NCBI GenBank assembly: GCA_026545765.1
Contig: JAIFAC010000032.1
Location: forward strand, 124,001-188,000
DNA: 64,000 nucleotides
Direction of reading: 5' to 3'
DNA from: Plantago major
Lineage: Eukaryota; Streptophyta; Magnoliopsida; Lamiales; Plantaginaceae
Position numbers and translations under genes: made by a program. Shown here piece after piece: positions 12,736 through 25,400 of the stretch; position 1 is the stretch's first letter, and every line of letters starts with the position of its first letter. Under the pieces are notes generated by a model. That model saw nothing but the letters and a program-made list of their open reading frames with translations, did no database searches and was not told the origin of the DNA.

Positions 12736-12754
12736 TTGATGAAATTGGAATTCT

Positions 12755-13119
12755 TGATTGTTTCTCTCAAGGGTGAATCTGGAGGGTTTTACGGACTTCT
12801 CCTTTGGATGTCATTCGACCTCACATGCAGGGGACATGTCTGCAGTTTACCTTATTATAGGTTTCCTTAGCCTTCTTTTCAGGCACTCTTTTTAGAGAGC
12901 ATTGGGTTTTCCGGCTGGGTTTTCCATGGCCCAGGTTTTGTGAGGCCCGAGTTTGCAACCATGGATCCCTGCCAGTCCGGGTTATGTTATTTTGTTTCTT
13001 TGTTGTTCTTGTTTGGCGTTTGTAACCGCTTTGTAGGTTCCCATTGTAATCTCTACTTTTTCACAGCTTTGTACTCTTTTTACTTTTGATAATATATACT
13101 CATTTATGAAAAAAAAAAA
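12755..13119 (+). other. End of RNase H, 3' UTR and poly(A) tail of LINE copy B
   Basis: Alignment to copy C resumes at about 12755 (C position ~29230) with the last part of the RNase H reading frame. It continues through D-V-I-R-P-type coding sequence, the 3' UTR and the ATTTATGAAA terminus, then eleven A at 13109-13119. The sequence between 12735 and 12755 is the deletion joint; I see no long repeat there that would explain it. Confidence 0.8.
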
Positions 13120-13488
13120 CTTGGGGGGTTTTATAGAACCCCAGAGTACAAAAGGAACTTGTCTAGCCTTTAAAACACCACAGTAACATTACAAACAAGT
13201 AATAGGTCTTCTTGGTAGCTTCTCCTGCTTGCCTAATAGAAGTATTCTTTGGGTAGATGAATCTCAGTACAAGTAAAAGACTTTATAAGATCTACCGGTA
13301 CTAAGTAACATTAGCTGAGAATTTGTTCCACACAACAAATACAAAAAGGCATTCAAGAGTTGATTACATCGTAAAAGCCCGTCAAAATTACATCGAAGAT
13401 AGGCGGTAGATGTTGTAGAGTTAAGTCAGTGAATCATCTTTTGCTCCATCGAGAACTTTTGAGGTCACCGAAGCAAACTTTACTTTTC
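13120..13488. other. Orphan non-satellite segment of unknown origin
   Basis: About 370 bp that match neither the satellite nor the LINE family. It starts directly after the poly(A) of copy B with an imperfect palindrome, GGGGGG-TTTTATAG-AACCCC, at 13120-13142. No open frame of note is present. On the minus strand it reads as AT-rich sequence ending in TTTTGTACTCTGGGG, which faintly recalls a LINE 3' UTR, but without a poly(A) tail that is only a guess. It could be the 3' end of another retroelement or unique flanking DNA. Satellite is recognisable again from about 13489. Confidence 0.5.
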
Positions 13489-16400
13489 ATCAAGTTTGAT
13501 TGGTTTCTGCTCGTTTTGTAATTATCACCTTTCGTTTATTGTGTTTGTTTATCCTCCTTATGTGTTGTTTGAACTTCCAGTAGTGTTCTTGATTTTGATA
13601 CTTTCATTACACCTTGATTGCTTGTTGTTTAAATATCTACCTAGACTTCTTACGTTTGACATTATCCCACTCACTTTGTTGTTGTTGTTTATCTCTCGAT
13701 TGGGTTGTTGGTTTTTTTATTTATCCAATCCTTTTTTGTGTTTTGTTTAACTCTCTCAGTAGAAGTTCTTCGTTAGATTATTTTTATTACTCCTCTTACT
13801 TGTGTCTTTGTTAAATCTCAAATTGGCTTGTCAGGTTGTAATTGTCACTCGTTGTGTGCTCCTTTATTGTGTTGTTTATCCCTCCTTATGTGACTTGTTT
13901 AATTCTACCATTAGTGTTCTTGATTGCCCAGCACTCCATACTCCTTGGGTGTATTGTTTAAATATCTGCAATAGACTTCTTAGATTTGACATTTATCTCA
14001 TTCCTTTGTTACATTGTTGTTTATCTCTCCCAGAGTGGAGTAATTAGGTTGTTGTTATCCACTCCTTTTGTTTTATGTTTGTTTCTCTCAAGTATAGTTT
14101 CTTAGATTCGTTATGTTATTACTCTTCCCTATGTGTATTTGTTTAAATCTCAAATTGACTTCTCCGTTTGTAGTATCCCACTCATTTTATAGTGTTGTTT
14201 ATCAAGTCCTTATATGTGTTGTTTAACTCTCAAGTAGTATTTCTTCGTTTGTGATATTTCATACTCATACGTAGATTGCTTCGTTAAATCCTGAATAGAC
14301 TTCTTTGGACGATATTATCCCACTCCTTTAGTGTGTTGTTATCTCTCAGTGTGTGTTCGTGGTTTTGTTCATGATCCCACTCCTTTTGTGAATTTTGTTT
14401 TTACTCTCAAAGTAAGAGTTCTTGGCTCGTTATTTTATTACTCCTCCCACATGCATTGTTTTAAATCTCAAAATTGAGCTTCTCCGTTTGTAATTATCAC
14501 ACTCGTTTATTGTGTTGTTTATGCCGCTCACCCTTGTGTGTTGTTAACATCTGAAGTAGTGTTCTTGATTGTGATACTCATACTCCTTCAGTGTATTGTT
14601 TAAATATCTAATAAACTTCTTTTGTTTGACATTATCCTCTCCTTTGTTATGTTGTTTTATCTCTCAGGTAAGGAGTTGTTAAGTTTTTTATTTATCCCCA
14701 CTCGCTTTTGTGTTTTGTTTGCTTTCTCAGTAGAAGTTCTTGATGCGTTATTTTATTACTCTACTTCATGTGTTATTTACCTTAATCTCAAGTAAATTGG
14801 CTTCTCCGTTTGTAATTGTCCCTCCTTTATTGTGTTGTTTGTCCCCACTCCTTGTATGTGTTTTTTTAATTCTCCTAGTAGTGTTCTTGATTTTTGACAC
14901 TCATACTCCTTGATGTATTGTTTAAATATCTATAGAGCTTCTTAGGTTTGACATTATCCCACTCTTTTATGTGTTGTTTATCTCTCAAGTGGGTTGTTAA
15001 GTTTTGATGTTTATCCCAACTCCTTTTTGTGTTTTGTTTTGCTCTCAAGTAAGAGTTCTTGAGGTTGGTATTTTTGTACTATTCCTTGTGTGTTGTTTAA
15101 ATCTCAAATTGACTTCTCCATTTGTAATTATCCCACTCCATTTATTAGTATTGTTTATCCCAATCCTTATATGTGTTGTTTAACTTTCTCAAGTAGTATT
15201 CTTGATGTTTGCTTTCCTTACTCCTTAAATCTGTATTATTTAAATATCACCATTGTAGAACTTCTGACCTTTATCCCTCCCTTTAGTATGTTGTTTGCTC
15301 CTCTCGAAGTAGGAGTTGTTACATTTGTTATTTGTCCACCTTCCTTTTGTCTTTTTGTTTTACTCTCAAAGTAGAGTTCTTAGATTCGTTAAGTATTTAT
15401 TACTCCTCATGTGTATTTGTTTAAATCTCAGTGAATTAACTTCTCCGTTTGTAATTGCTCCAGCTTCATTTATTGTGTTGTTTATCCCACTCTTATGTGT
15501 CTTGTTGAATTCTCAGTAGTGTTCTTCAATTTTGCTTACTCATACACCTTGATGTATTGTTTAAATATCTAATAGACTTCTTCGTTTGACATTATCCCCT
15601 CCTTTATTGTGTTGTTTATCTCTCCAATTGGAGTAATTTGTTGGTTTTGTTTATCCCCACTCGCTTTTGTGTTTTGTTTTAACTCTCAAGTAGGAAATTT
15701 CTTGACGTTCGTTATTTATTACTCCTCACATTGTATTTGTTTTAAATCTCAAAGTGACTTCTCCGTTTGTAATTGTCCCCTTTCTGGCTGTTGTTATGTT
15801 GTTTATCCCTTTCCTTATGTGTCTTTTGAACTTTCTCAAGTAGTGTTCTTAGAATTTTTAGCACTCATACTCCTTGATGTATTATTTTAAATATCTCATA
15901 AACTTCTTGGAATTTGACATTATCCTCCTTAGTTTATTGTGTTATTTAATCTCAAGTAGGTAGTTTTTGTTGTTTATCCACTCCCTTTGTGTTTGTTGCT
16001 CTCAAGTAGAAATTCTTGATAAATTATTTGTACTCCTCATGTGTGTTGTTTAATCTCAGTAGCTTTTCCGTTGTATTATCGCTCCTTTGTGTGTTGTTTA
16101 TCCACTCCTTGTGTGTTGTTTACTTTGTAGTAGTATTTCTTAAATTGTGATATTCATGTTTCTTGATTGATTGTTTCATCTCTCTATCAAACTGCCGTTT
16201 TGACATTATCCCACTCCTTTATTGTATTTGTTTATCTCAGTGAGTTGTTAGTTTTATTTATCCTCCTTTTGTGTTTTGTTTTACCTCTCAAGTAGAGTTC
16301 TTGTTCGTTATTTTATTACTCTTCCATGTGTATTTGTTTAAATCTCAAATTGGCTTGTACATTTGTAATTGCTCCCCTTTCAGTTTAGCTAGTATTTATT

Positions 16401-19400
16401 TTATAAGTCCTTGCCATGTGTGTTTTAACTCTCAAGTAGTATTTCTTACGTTTGATACTACATACTCCTTGAGTGTATTATTTAAATATCTGAATGAGAC
16501 TTCTTACGTTTGACATTATCCCTCTCCTTTTATTATGTTGTTTATCTCTCCGAAGTAAAAGTTGTTAAGTTGGTGTTTGACCCCTCCTTTTGTGTTTGTT
16601 TTTGCTCTCAAGTAGAGTTCTTTCGTTAGATTATTTTATTTCTCCTCACATGTGTTGTTATTAATCTCAAAGTGACTTCTCTAATTTGTAATTATCCCAC
16701 TCCCGTCATTGTGTGTTGTCCCCTCCCCATCTTGTGTTGTTGAACTCTCCAGTAGTGTTCTATTGATTTTGATACTCATACTTACTCCTTGATGTATTGT
16801 TTAAATATCTAATAGACTTCTAACCGTTTTGACATTATCCTCCTTTTATTGTGTTGTTTGTCTCTCAAGTTGGAGTTATTCATTTTGTTTTATCCCACTC
16901 ATTTGTGTTTTGTTTAACTTCTCCAGTAGAAGTTCTTACGTTAGGTTATTTTATTACTCCCGTGTGTATTGTTTAAATACTGGTGAAACTGGCTACCGTT
17001 TGTAATTGTCACTCCTTTGTGTGTTGTTTATCCCACTCCTTATGTGTCTTTTTAATTTCTCCAGGTAGTATTTCTTGATTTTTGACTTGCTCATACTCCT
17101 TGATGTGTTGCTTAAATATCTCATAGAACTTCTTCATTTGTTGTGATTATCCCTCCTTTATTGTGTTGTTTATCTCTCAGAGTGGAGTAATTAGTTTGTT
17201 GTTTATCCACTCCTTTTTGTGTTTTTGTTTTTACTTTCTCAAGTAGAGTTTCTTAGTTAAATTATTGTATTACTATTCCTATGTATTTGTTTAAATCTCA
17301 ACAATTGGCTTCTCGGATTTGTAAGTATCCCACTTTCGTTTTATAGTGTTGTTTATCAAAGTCCTTATGTGTTGTTGTAACTCTCAAGTAGTGTTCTTGA
17401 TTGTGATACTCATACTCATACAGTGGTGCTTAAATATCTAATAGACTTCTTACATTGAACATTATATCCCACTCCTTTATTCGTGTTTTTTGTCTCTCGG
17501 TTGGAGTTAGTTACATTATGTTGTTTGATCCCCTCCTTTTGTGTTTTGTTTACTCTAGTAAGAGTTCTTCGTTAGATTATTTTATTACCTCTCATATGTG
17601 TGTTGTTTAAATCTCAAGTCCAGACTTCTCAGTTTTGTAATTATGCACTCGTTTATTGTGTTGTTTATCCCCTCCTTATGTGTTTATTTGAACTTTCTCA
17701 GAAGTAGTGTTCTTGATTTTTGATACTTTTCCATTACTCCTTGAGTGTATTGTTTAAATATCAATAGAACTTCTTAGATTTGACATTTATCCCCACTCCT
17801 TTATTGTTATGTTGTTTATCTCTCAATTGGTAATTTGTTTGAGTTTTGTTTTATCCACTCCTTTTTGTGTTTTGTTTTAACTCTCATTAGTGAGTTCTTG
17901 ATTAGTTATTTTTATTACTCCTCACATAAGTATTATTGTTATTTCGTCATTGGCTTCTCCATTTATATTTGTCACTCACTTTATTTGTATTTGTTTATCC
18001 CACATCTTATGTGTCTTTTAATTCTCGAAGTAGTATTTCTTAAATTTTGTCTCTCCTACTCCTTGATGTATTGTTTTAAAATATCTATGAAAACTTCTTA
18101 CGTTTGTGATTGTCCCACTCCCTTTTATTGTGTTGTTTATCTCTCGAGTAGTAAATAGTGTTTATTGTTTATCCCGCTCCTTTTTGTGTTTGTTTTACTC
18201 TCAAGTAAGTTCTTGGTTAGATTTATTTTATTACTTTTATTCTCTTTGTGTGTTTAAATCTCAAGTGGCTTCTCGGTTTGTAATTATCCCCACTGCATTT
18301 TATTGTGTTTGTTTATCCCACTCCTTATGTGTGTTGTTGAAAGACTTCTACTCAAAGTAGTGTTCTTGATTTTGTCTTTCATACTCTTTTACGGCGATGA
18401 ATTGTTTAAATCTCGGAATAGACTTCTTACGTTTGACATTATCCTCCCTTTGTTGTGTTGTTTGTCTCTGATTGAGTTGTTCGTGTTTTGTTTATCCCAC
18501 CTCCTTTTGTGTTTTGTTTAACTCTCAAGTAAGAAGTTCTTAGATCGTTATTTTATTACTCTTCATGTGTTGTTAAATCTCAAATTGACTTTCTCAGTTG
18601 TAGTGTCCCACTCCCTTTTATTGTGTTGTTATCCCACTCCTTATGTGACTTTTGAGTCTCTCATTGAGTAGTGTTCTTGATTGCTTAAACTCATACTCAC
18701 CGGTATATTGTTAAATATCTCATAGACTTCTTACGTTTGACATTATCCCATTCCTTTGTTGTGTTGTTTATCCTCTCAAGTAGAGTAATTACGTTTGTTG
18801 TTTTATCCTCCCTTTTGTGTTTTGTTTTGCTTTCTCAAGTAAAGTTCTTACATTTAGGTATTTTATTACTATTCCTCATGTGTGTTGTTTACGTCTCCAT
18901 TGACTTCTCCCGTTTGTAGTGTCCACTCGCTTTATTGTGTTGTTTATCATCCTCCTTATATGTGTTGTTTTAATTCTCTGGTAGTGTTCTTAGAATTTTG
19001 ATACTCCTTACTCCTTGATGTGTTTAAATATCTCATAGACTTCTTGCGTTTGACTTTATCCCTCCTTTAATTGTGTTTGTTTGTCTCTCGAAGTGGAGTT
19101 GTTACGTTTTATTGTTTGTCACTCGCTTTTGTGTTTTGTTTTACTCTCAGTAGGGATTCTTGACGTTAGATTATTTTATTACTCCTCACGTATTGTGTGT
19201 TGTTAAATCTCAGTCAGCTTCTCCGTTTGTAATTATCCACTTTCATTTTATTGTGTTGTTTATCCCCTCCTTATGTGTGTTGTTGATCTCAAGTAGTGTT
19301 CTTGATTTTGATACTCATACTCCTTGATGTGTTGTTTAAATATCTAATTTTCTTCTTGTTTTGACATTATCCCACTCCTTTATTGTGATGTTTATCTCTC

Positions 19401-22400
19401 AAGTTAGGAGTTGTTAGTTTTATTTATCCCTCTTTTGTGTTTTGTTTAACTCTCAAGTAGAAGTTCTTACGTTAGTTATTTTATTACTCCTCATGTGTTG
19501 TTTAAATCTCAAATTGACTTCTCTGGTTTGTAATTATCCCACTCCTTTATTGTGTTGTTTGTCCTCTCCTTATGTGTCTTTTTAACTCTCAAGTAGTGTT
19601 CTTGATTTTAGCACTCCATACTCCTTGAGTGTATTGTTTAAATATCTCATAGACTTCTTGTTTGACATTATCCTCCTTTATTGTATTTGTTTATCTCTCA
19701 ATTGGTAGTTGATTCGTTTTTTGTTTATCCCTCCTTTTGTGTTTTGTTTTATCTCAAGTAGAGTTCTTTAGATTTGGTTATTTTATTACTCCTCACATGT
19801 GTTGTTTAAATCTAAATTGACTTCTCCAGTTTTGTAATTATCCCCTCCTTTATTGTTGTTTATCCCCTTATGTGTCTTTTTAATTCTCACAGTAGTGTTC
19901 TTGATTGTGATACTCATACTCGCTTTGGTGTGTTATTTAAATCTCTCATAGACTTCTTGGTTTGACATTATCCCACTCCTTTATTGTGTTGTTTATCTCT
20001 CTGAGTAGAGTTATTAATTAGTTTATTGTTTATCCTCCTTTTGTGTTTTTGTTTTACTCTCAGTAGAGATTCTTACGTTAGTTATTTTATTACTCCCCTC
20101 TGTGTGTTGTTTAAATCTCAATTGGCTTCTCCGTTTGTAATTATCCAGACTCATTTTATTGTATTTGTTGTCCCACTCCTTGTGTGTGTTGTTGAACTCT
20201 CAGTAGTGTTCTTACGATTTTGATACTCATACTCCTTGATTGTGTTGTTTAAATCTCTAATAGACTTCTTACGTTTGACATTATCCCACTCCTTTTGTTG
20301 TTTGTCTCTCAAGTGGGTTGTTACGTATGGTGTTTATTTATCCCTCCTTTTGTATTTTGTTTTACTCTCAAATAAGAGTTCTTGAATTACCGTTATTTTT
20401 ATTTACTCCTCACATGTGTGTTGTTTAAATCTCAGGTGGCTTCTCTGTTTGTAAATTATCACTTACTTTCCGTTTATTGTAATTTGTTATCCCACTCCTT
20501 ATGTGTGTTGTTGAACTTTCTCAAGTAGTGTTCTTTGGAATTTTGATACTCATACTCCTTGATGTATTGTTTAAGCTCATCCTGCATCCAGACTTCTTGT
20601 TTGACATTATCCTCACTTTTATTGTGTTGTTTGTCTCTCAGGGTTAGATTTTTTTGTTTATCCCCACTCCTTTTGTGTTTTGTTTAACTCTGCACGTAAA
20701 AGTTCTTCCGTTAGGTATTTTATTACTCCTCATATTATTGTTGTTAAATCTCAATTGACTTGTCAGTTTGTAATTATCCCTCCTTTATTTATTGTGTTGT
20801 TTATCCCGCTCCTTATGTGTCTTTTTTAATTCTCGAAGTAGTATTTCTTGATTTTGATACTCATACTCCTTGATTGTATTGTTTAAATATCTCATTTCTT
20901 AGTTTTGACATTATCCTCCCTTTATTGTTGTTTAATCTCTCAGTAGGGTAATTACATTTGTTGTTTATCCCCTCCTTTTTGTGTTTTGTTTTACTCTCAA
21001 GTAGAGGATTCTTAGATTAGATTATTTTACACCTCATGTGTGTTTAAATCTCAAAGTGTCTTCTCGGTTTGAGGTATCCCACTTTAAATTTGTAGTATTT
21101 GTTTATCCCCTCATATGTGTGTTGTTTAACTCTCAAAGTAGTGTTTCTTGATTGTGATACTCCCATGCTCATACTTGAGGTTGATTATTTAAATCTCGAA
21201 TAGACTTCTTAGTTGGACCATTATCCTCCTTTATTGTGTTTTTTGTCTCTCTCAGTGGGTTGTTGCGTATGTAATCTGTTTGACCCACTCACTTTTTGTA
21301 TTTTGTTTTAACTCTCAAGTAAAGTTCTTACGTTCGTTATTTTATTACCTCCTCATGACCATGTTGCCCCCGTCTCCATTAGCTTTTTACATTTTGTAAT
21401 TGTATTTATTTATCCCTCACATATTGTCATTTTTTAGTGTCAAGTAGTATTCTGTGGAATTTTGGCTTTTTCAGCCCACTCACTTGATTTATTGTTTAAA
21501 TCTCAAAGCAAGTAGCTTCTCACGTTTGCATTATCCTCCTTGTTGTATTCGTTTATCTCTAAGTAAATAGTAGTTGTTATTTATCCCTCCTTTTGTGTTT
21601 TGTTTTACTCTCAAATAAGTTGCTATTCGTTATTTGTACTCCTCATGTATTTGTCTCAAGTGACTTCTTTTCAGTTTGTAGTATCCCACTGCGTTTGTGT
21701 GTGTTTATCCTCTTTCTTATGTGTGTTGTTGAACTCTCCAAAGGCTAGTGTTCTTGATTTTGATACTCATACTCCTTGATGTATTGTTTTAAATATCTAC
21801 ATAAACTTCTTAGTTTGACATTATCCCCTCCTTTATTGTATTTGTTTATCTTTCAGTGGGTTGTTAGTTTTAGTTTTATCCTCCTTTTTGTGTTTTGTTT
21901 AACTCTCCAAGTAGGATTTCTTGGTTAGATTATTTTATTACTCCTCTTGTGTGTGTTTAAATCTCAAATTGCATTTTTCTCCGTTTGTAATTGTCCCACT
22001 CCTTTATTGTTATTTGTTTTATCCCCACTCCTTATGTGTCTTTTTTAATTCTCGAAGTAGTGTTCTTCCAATTTTGGCCTCCCATACTCCTTGATGTATT
22101 GTTTTAAATATCTACATGTGAAACTTCTGTGGTTTGTGATTATCCCACTCCTTTATTGTATTGTTTGTCTCTCAGAGTGGAAGGTGGTTTTATTTGTTTA
22201 TCCCACTCCTTTTTGTGTTTTTTTGTTTTACTCTAAGTAAAGAGGTTCTTAGGTTACGTTATTTTATTACTATTCCTTATTGTGTTGTTTTAATCTCAAA
22301 TTGACTTCTCAGTGGGTAATTATCCCGCTGGGTTATGGTGTTGTTTATCCGAAGTCCTTATATGTGTTGTTTAACTCTCAAGTAGTGTTCTTAGTTTGCT

Positions 22401-25400
22401 TGATACTCCATACTCCTTACATTGTAGTGCTTGAAATATCTCAGTAAACTGCTTCGTTTGACATCCTTACTCCTTTGAGTGTGTTGTTTATCTCGAAAGT
22501 GGAGTTGTTACATTATGTTGTTTGACACACTCCTTTTTGTGTTTTGTTTTAACTCTCAGTAGAGTTCTTAGATTAGGTTATTTATTTCTCCTCCTGTGTG
22601 TGTTGTTAAATCTCAAATTGACTTCCTACATTTGTAATTATCACCTCGTTTATTGTGTTGTTTATCCCTTCTTATGTGTCATGTTGAACTCTCCAAGATA
22701 GTGTTCTTGATTTTTGACACTCATATACCTTGATGTATTGTTTAAATATCTACTAGACTTCTTACGTTGACATTATCACTCCATTATTGTTGTTTATCTC
22801 TCAAAGTTGAGAGTTGTTACGTTTGTTGTTTATCCCACGCCTTTTGTGTTTTGTTTAACTCTCAAGTAAGAGTTTAGGTTCGTTAATTTATTTATTCTCC
22901 TCTGTGTTGTTTTGATAAAATCTCAGGTGGCTTATCCGTTTGTAATTGTCCTCGCTGTTATTGTGTTTGTTTATCCCATGGCTCATATGACTGTTGTTTA
23001 ACAATTCTCAAAGTAGTGTTCTTGATTTTAGATACTCCACTGCTCCTTGATGTATTGTTTAAATATCTCATAAGACTTCTTAGTTTGACATTATCCTCAT
23101 TCCTTTTATTGTGTTGTTTTGCCCTCTCAAGTGGAGTAGTGTTGTGTTGTTTATCCGCTCCTTTTGTGAGTTTTGTTTACTCTCAAGTAGAGTTCTTGAT
23201 TTTGTTATTTTATTGCCCTCTTCTATGTGTTGTTTAAATCTCAAAATTGACTTCTCCGTTTGTAGTTATCCACTCATTTATAGTGTTGTTTATCAAAGTC
23301 GCCTCATAACTGTCATTGTTTAACTTTCTCAGTAGTGTTCTTCAGTTTGTGATACTCATACTCCTTACATGTATTGCTTAAATATCTCGAATGAAGCTTA
23401 GATTTTGACCTTTATCCCACTCCTTTAGTGTGTTGTTTATCTCTCAATTAGGTTATTTCCAGGTTATGTTGTTTGTTACCTCCTTTTGTGTTTTGTTTTA
23501 CTCTCAGTAGAAAGTTCTTATTCGTTATTTTATTACTCCTCACATCTGTGTTTAAATCTCAAGTGGCTTTCTCCGGTTGTAATTATCCCTTTTCGTTTAT
23601 TTAGTATTTGTTTGCTCCCTCCTTACCTGTGTTGTTGAACTCTTTCGAAGTAGTGTTCTTAAATTTTGATGCTCACCTCCTTGGTATATTGTTTAAATAT
23701 CTAGCAAACTTCTTCATTTGACATTATCACACTCCTTTATTGTATTTGTTTATCTCTCAATTGGAGTTTGTTAGTTTTGTATTAATCCCTCCTTTTGTGT
23801 TTGTTTTAACTCTCTCAGTAGAAGTTCTTGGTCTTTATTTTATGGTCTCATGTGTTGTTTAAATCTAATTAGCTTCTCCGTTTATGGTGTCCTCCTTTAT
23901 TTGTGTTGTTTATCCCTCACTTATGTGTCTTGTTTATGTTCTGGTAGTGTTCTTGGTTGTGATATTCATATTCCTTGGTGTAATTGGTAAATATCTCATA
24001 GACTTACCCTTGTTGTGATTTCCGCTTCTTTGTTGGCATTGTTGTTTTGTCTCTGGTAAATTAGGTAGTGCGTTTCATTGTTTATCCTCTTTTATTGTGT
24101 TTGTTTTTACTCTAAAGTAAGAGTTCTTGATTCGTTATTTTATTACTATTCCTAATATTATTGTGTTAAATCGTCAAATTGACTTCTCGGGTTGTAATTA
24201 CTCCCCACTCATTTATTGCAAGTATTTGTTTATCAAAGTCCTTATGTATGTTGTTGAACTACAAAGTAGTATTTCTTCGATTTTGCTACTGATGCTCGCC
24301 TCCTTCTATGGTGCTTAAATATCTGAATGAACTTCTTCTTTTGACCTTATCCCAGATCCTTTGGCCTTAATTGTTTTATCTCTCTCGAGTGGAGTTGTTC
24401 ATTATGTTGTTTGTGCAGTCCTTTTGTGTGTTTGTTTTACTCTCAAGTAGAGTTCTTAGATTCGTTATTTCAGCCTCCCCTACATGTGTGTTGTTTCGTC
24501 TCAAGTGACTTCTCCCGTTTGTAATTGCTTATTTTCGTTTGTTGTTGTTGTTTATCCCCACTCTTCCTTCTGTGTCATTTGAACTCTCAGTAGTGTTTCT
24601 TCTGATTTTTGATACTAAAGCCACCTTGATGTATTGTTTAACCCTATCATATGTAGACTTCTTAGAATTTGACATTATCCTCCTTTTATTTTAGTTGTTT
24701 GTCTCTCAGGGGATTGGAACATTAGTTTTTTGTTTATCCCACTCCTTTTGTGTTTTTGTTTAACTCTCTCCAGTAGAGTTCTTAATTCGTTATTTTATTA
24801 CTCTCCCTCATGTGTGTTGTTTAAATCTCAAATTGACTTGTCAGTTTGTAATGCCTGTCCCACTGGATTTATTGTATTTGTTTTATCCCACTCCTTATGT
24901 GACTTTTTGAGCTTTCTCAAGTAGTGTTCTTGATTTTTGTAACTCCATACTCCTTGAGTGTATTGTTTAAATATCTCATAGACTTCTTAGTTTGACATTA
25001 TCTCATTCCTTTATTGTGTTTGTATCTCTCGAGTGGAAGTGGTGATGCGTTTGTTGTTTATCCCTCCTTTTTTGTGTTTTTGTTTTACTCTCAGTAGAAG
25101 TTCTTCGTTTGCATTATTTATTACTCTTCCTCATGTATTGTTTAAATCTCAAAATTGACTTCTCGTTTAGTTATCCCTCATTTATAGTATTTGTTTATCA
25201 AAGTCATATATGTGTCATGTTTAACTCTCAAGTAGTGTTCTTCGAATTTGTGATACTCATACTCATACTGATTGAATTGCTTAAATATCCTCGAATAGAT
25301 TTCTTGATTGGACACTATCCCCACTCCTTTAGTGTGTTTTTTATCTATCAAGTGGAGTTGTTAGTGTAATTGTTTTGACCCACTCCTTTTGTGTTTTGTT

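Larger units (their letters stand above)
11731..13119 (+). mobile_element. LINE copy B: 5'-truncated and internally deleted, head to head with copy A
   Basis: Plus-strand element of about 1.39 kb. It begins inside the reverse transcriptase, at a block aligning to I-A-L-A-S in copy A, and ends with the shared 3' UTR and an 11-nt poly(A) tail (13109-13119). From the same starting block copy A needs about 2.5 kb to reach its end, so B lacks roughly 1.1-1.3 kb internally. The missing part is the linker and nearly all of RNase H. B and A each have their own 3' end and tail. This is therefore not a simple twin-priming 5' inversion of one insertion, which would leave a single tail. Confidence 0.9.

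Noticed and set aside
8927..13119. Twin-priming (5' inversion) of one LINE as the origin of the A/B pair.
   Set aside because: Both arms have their own 3' UTR and poly(A) end and overlap in content; a 5' inversion leaves one tail and non-overlapping parts.
17835..18158. A 107-codon plus-strand open frame in array M.
   Set aside because: Same cause: chance opening in noisy satellite. The frame does not persist in neighbouring periods.
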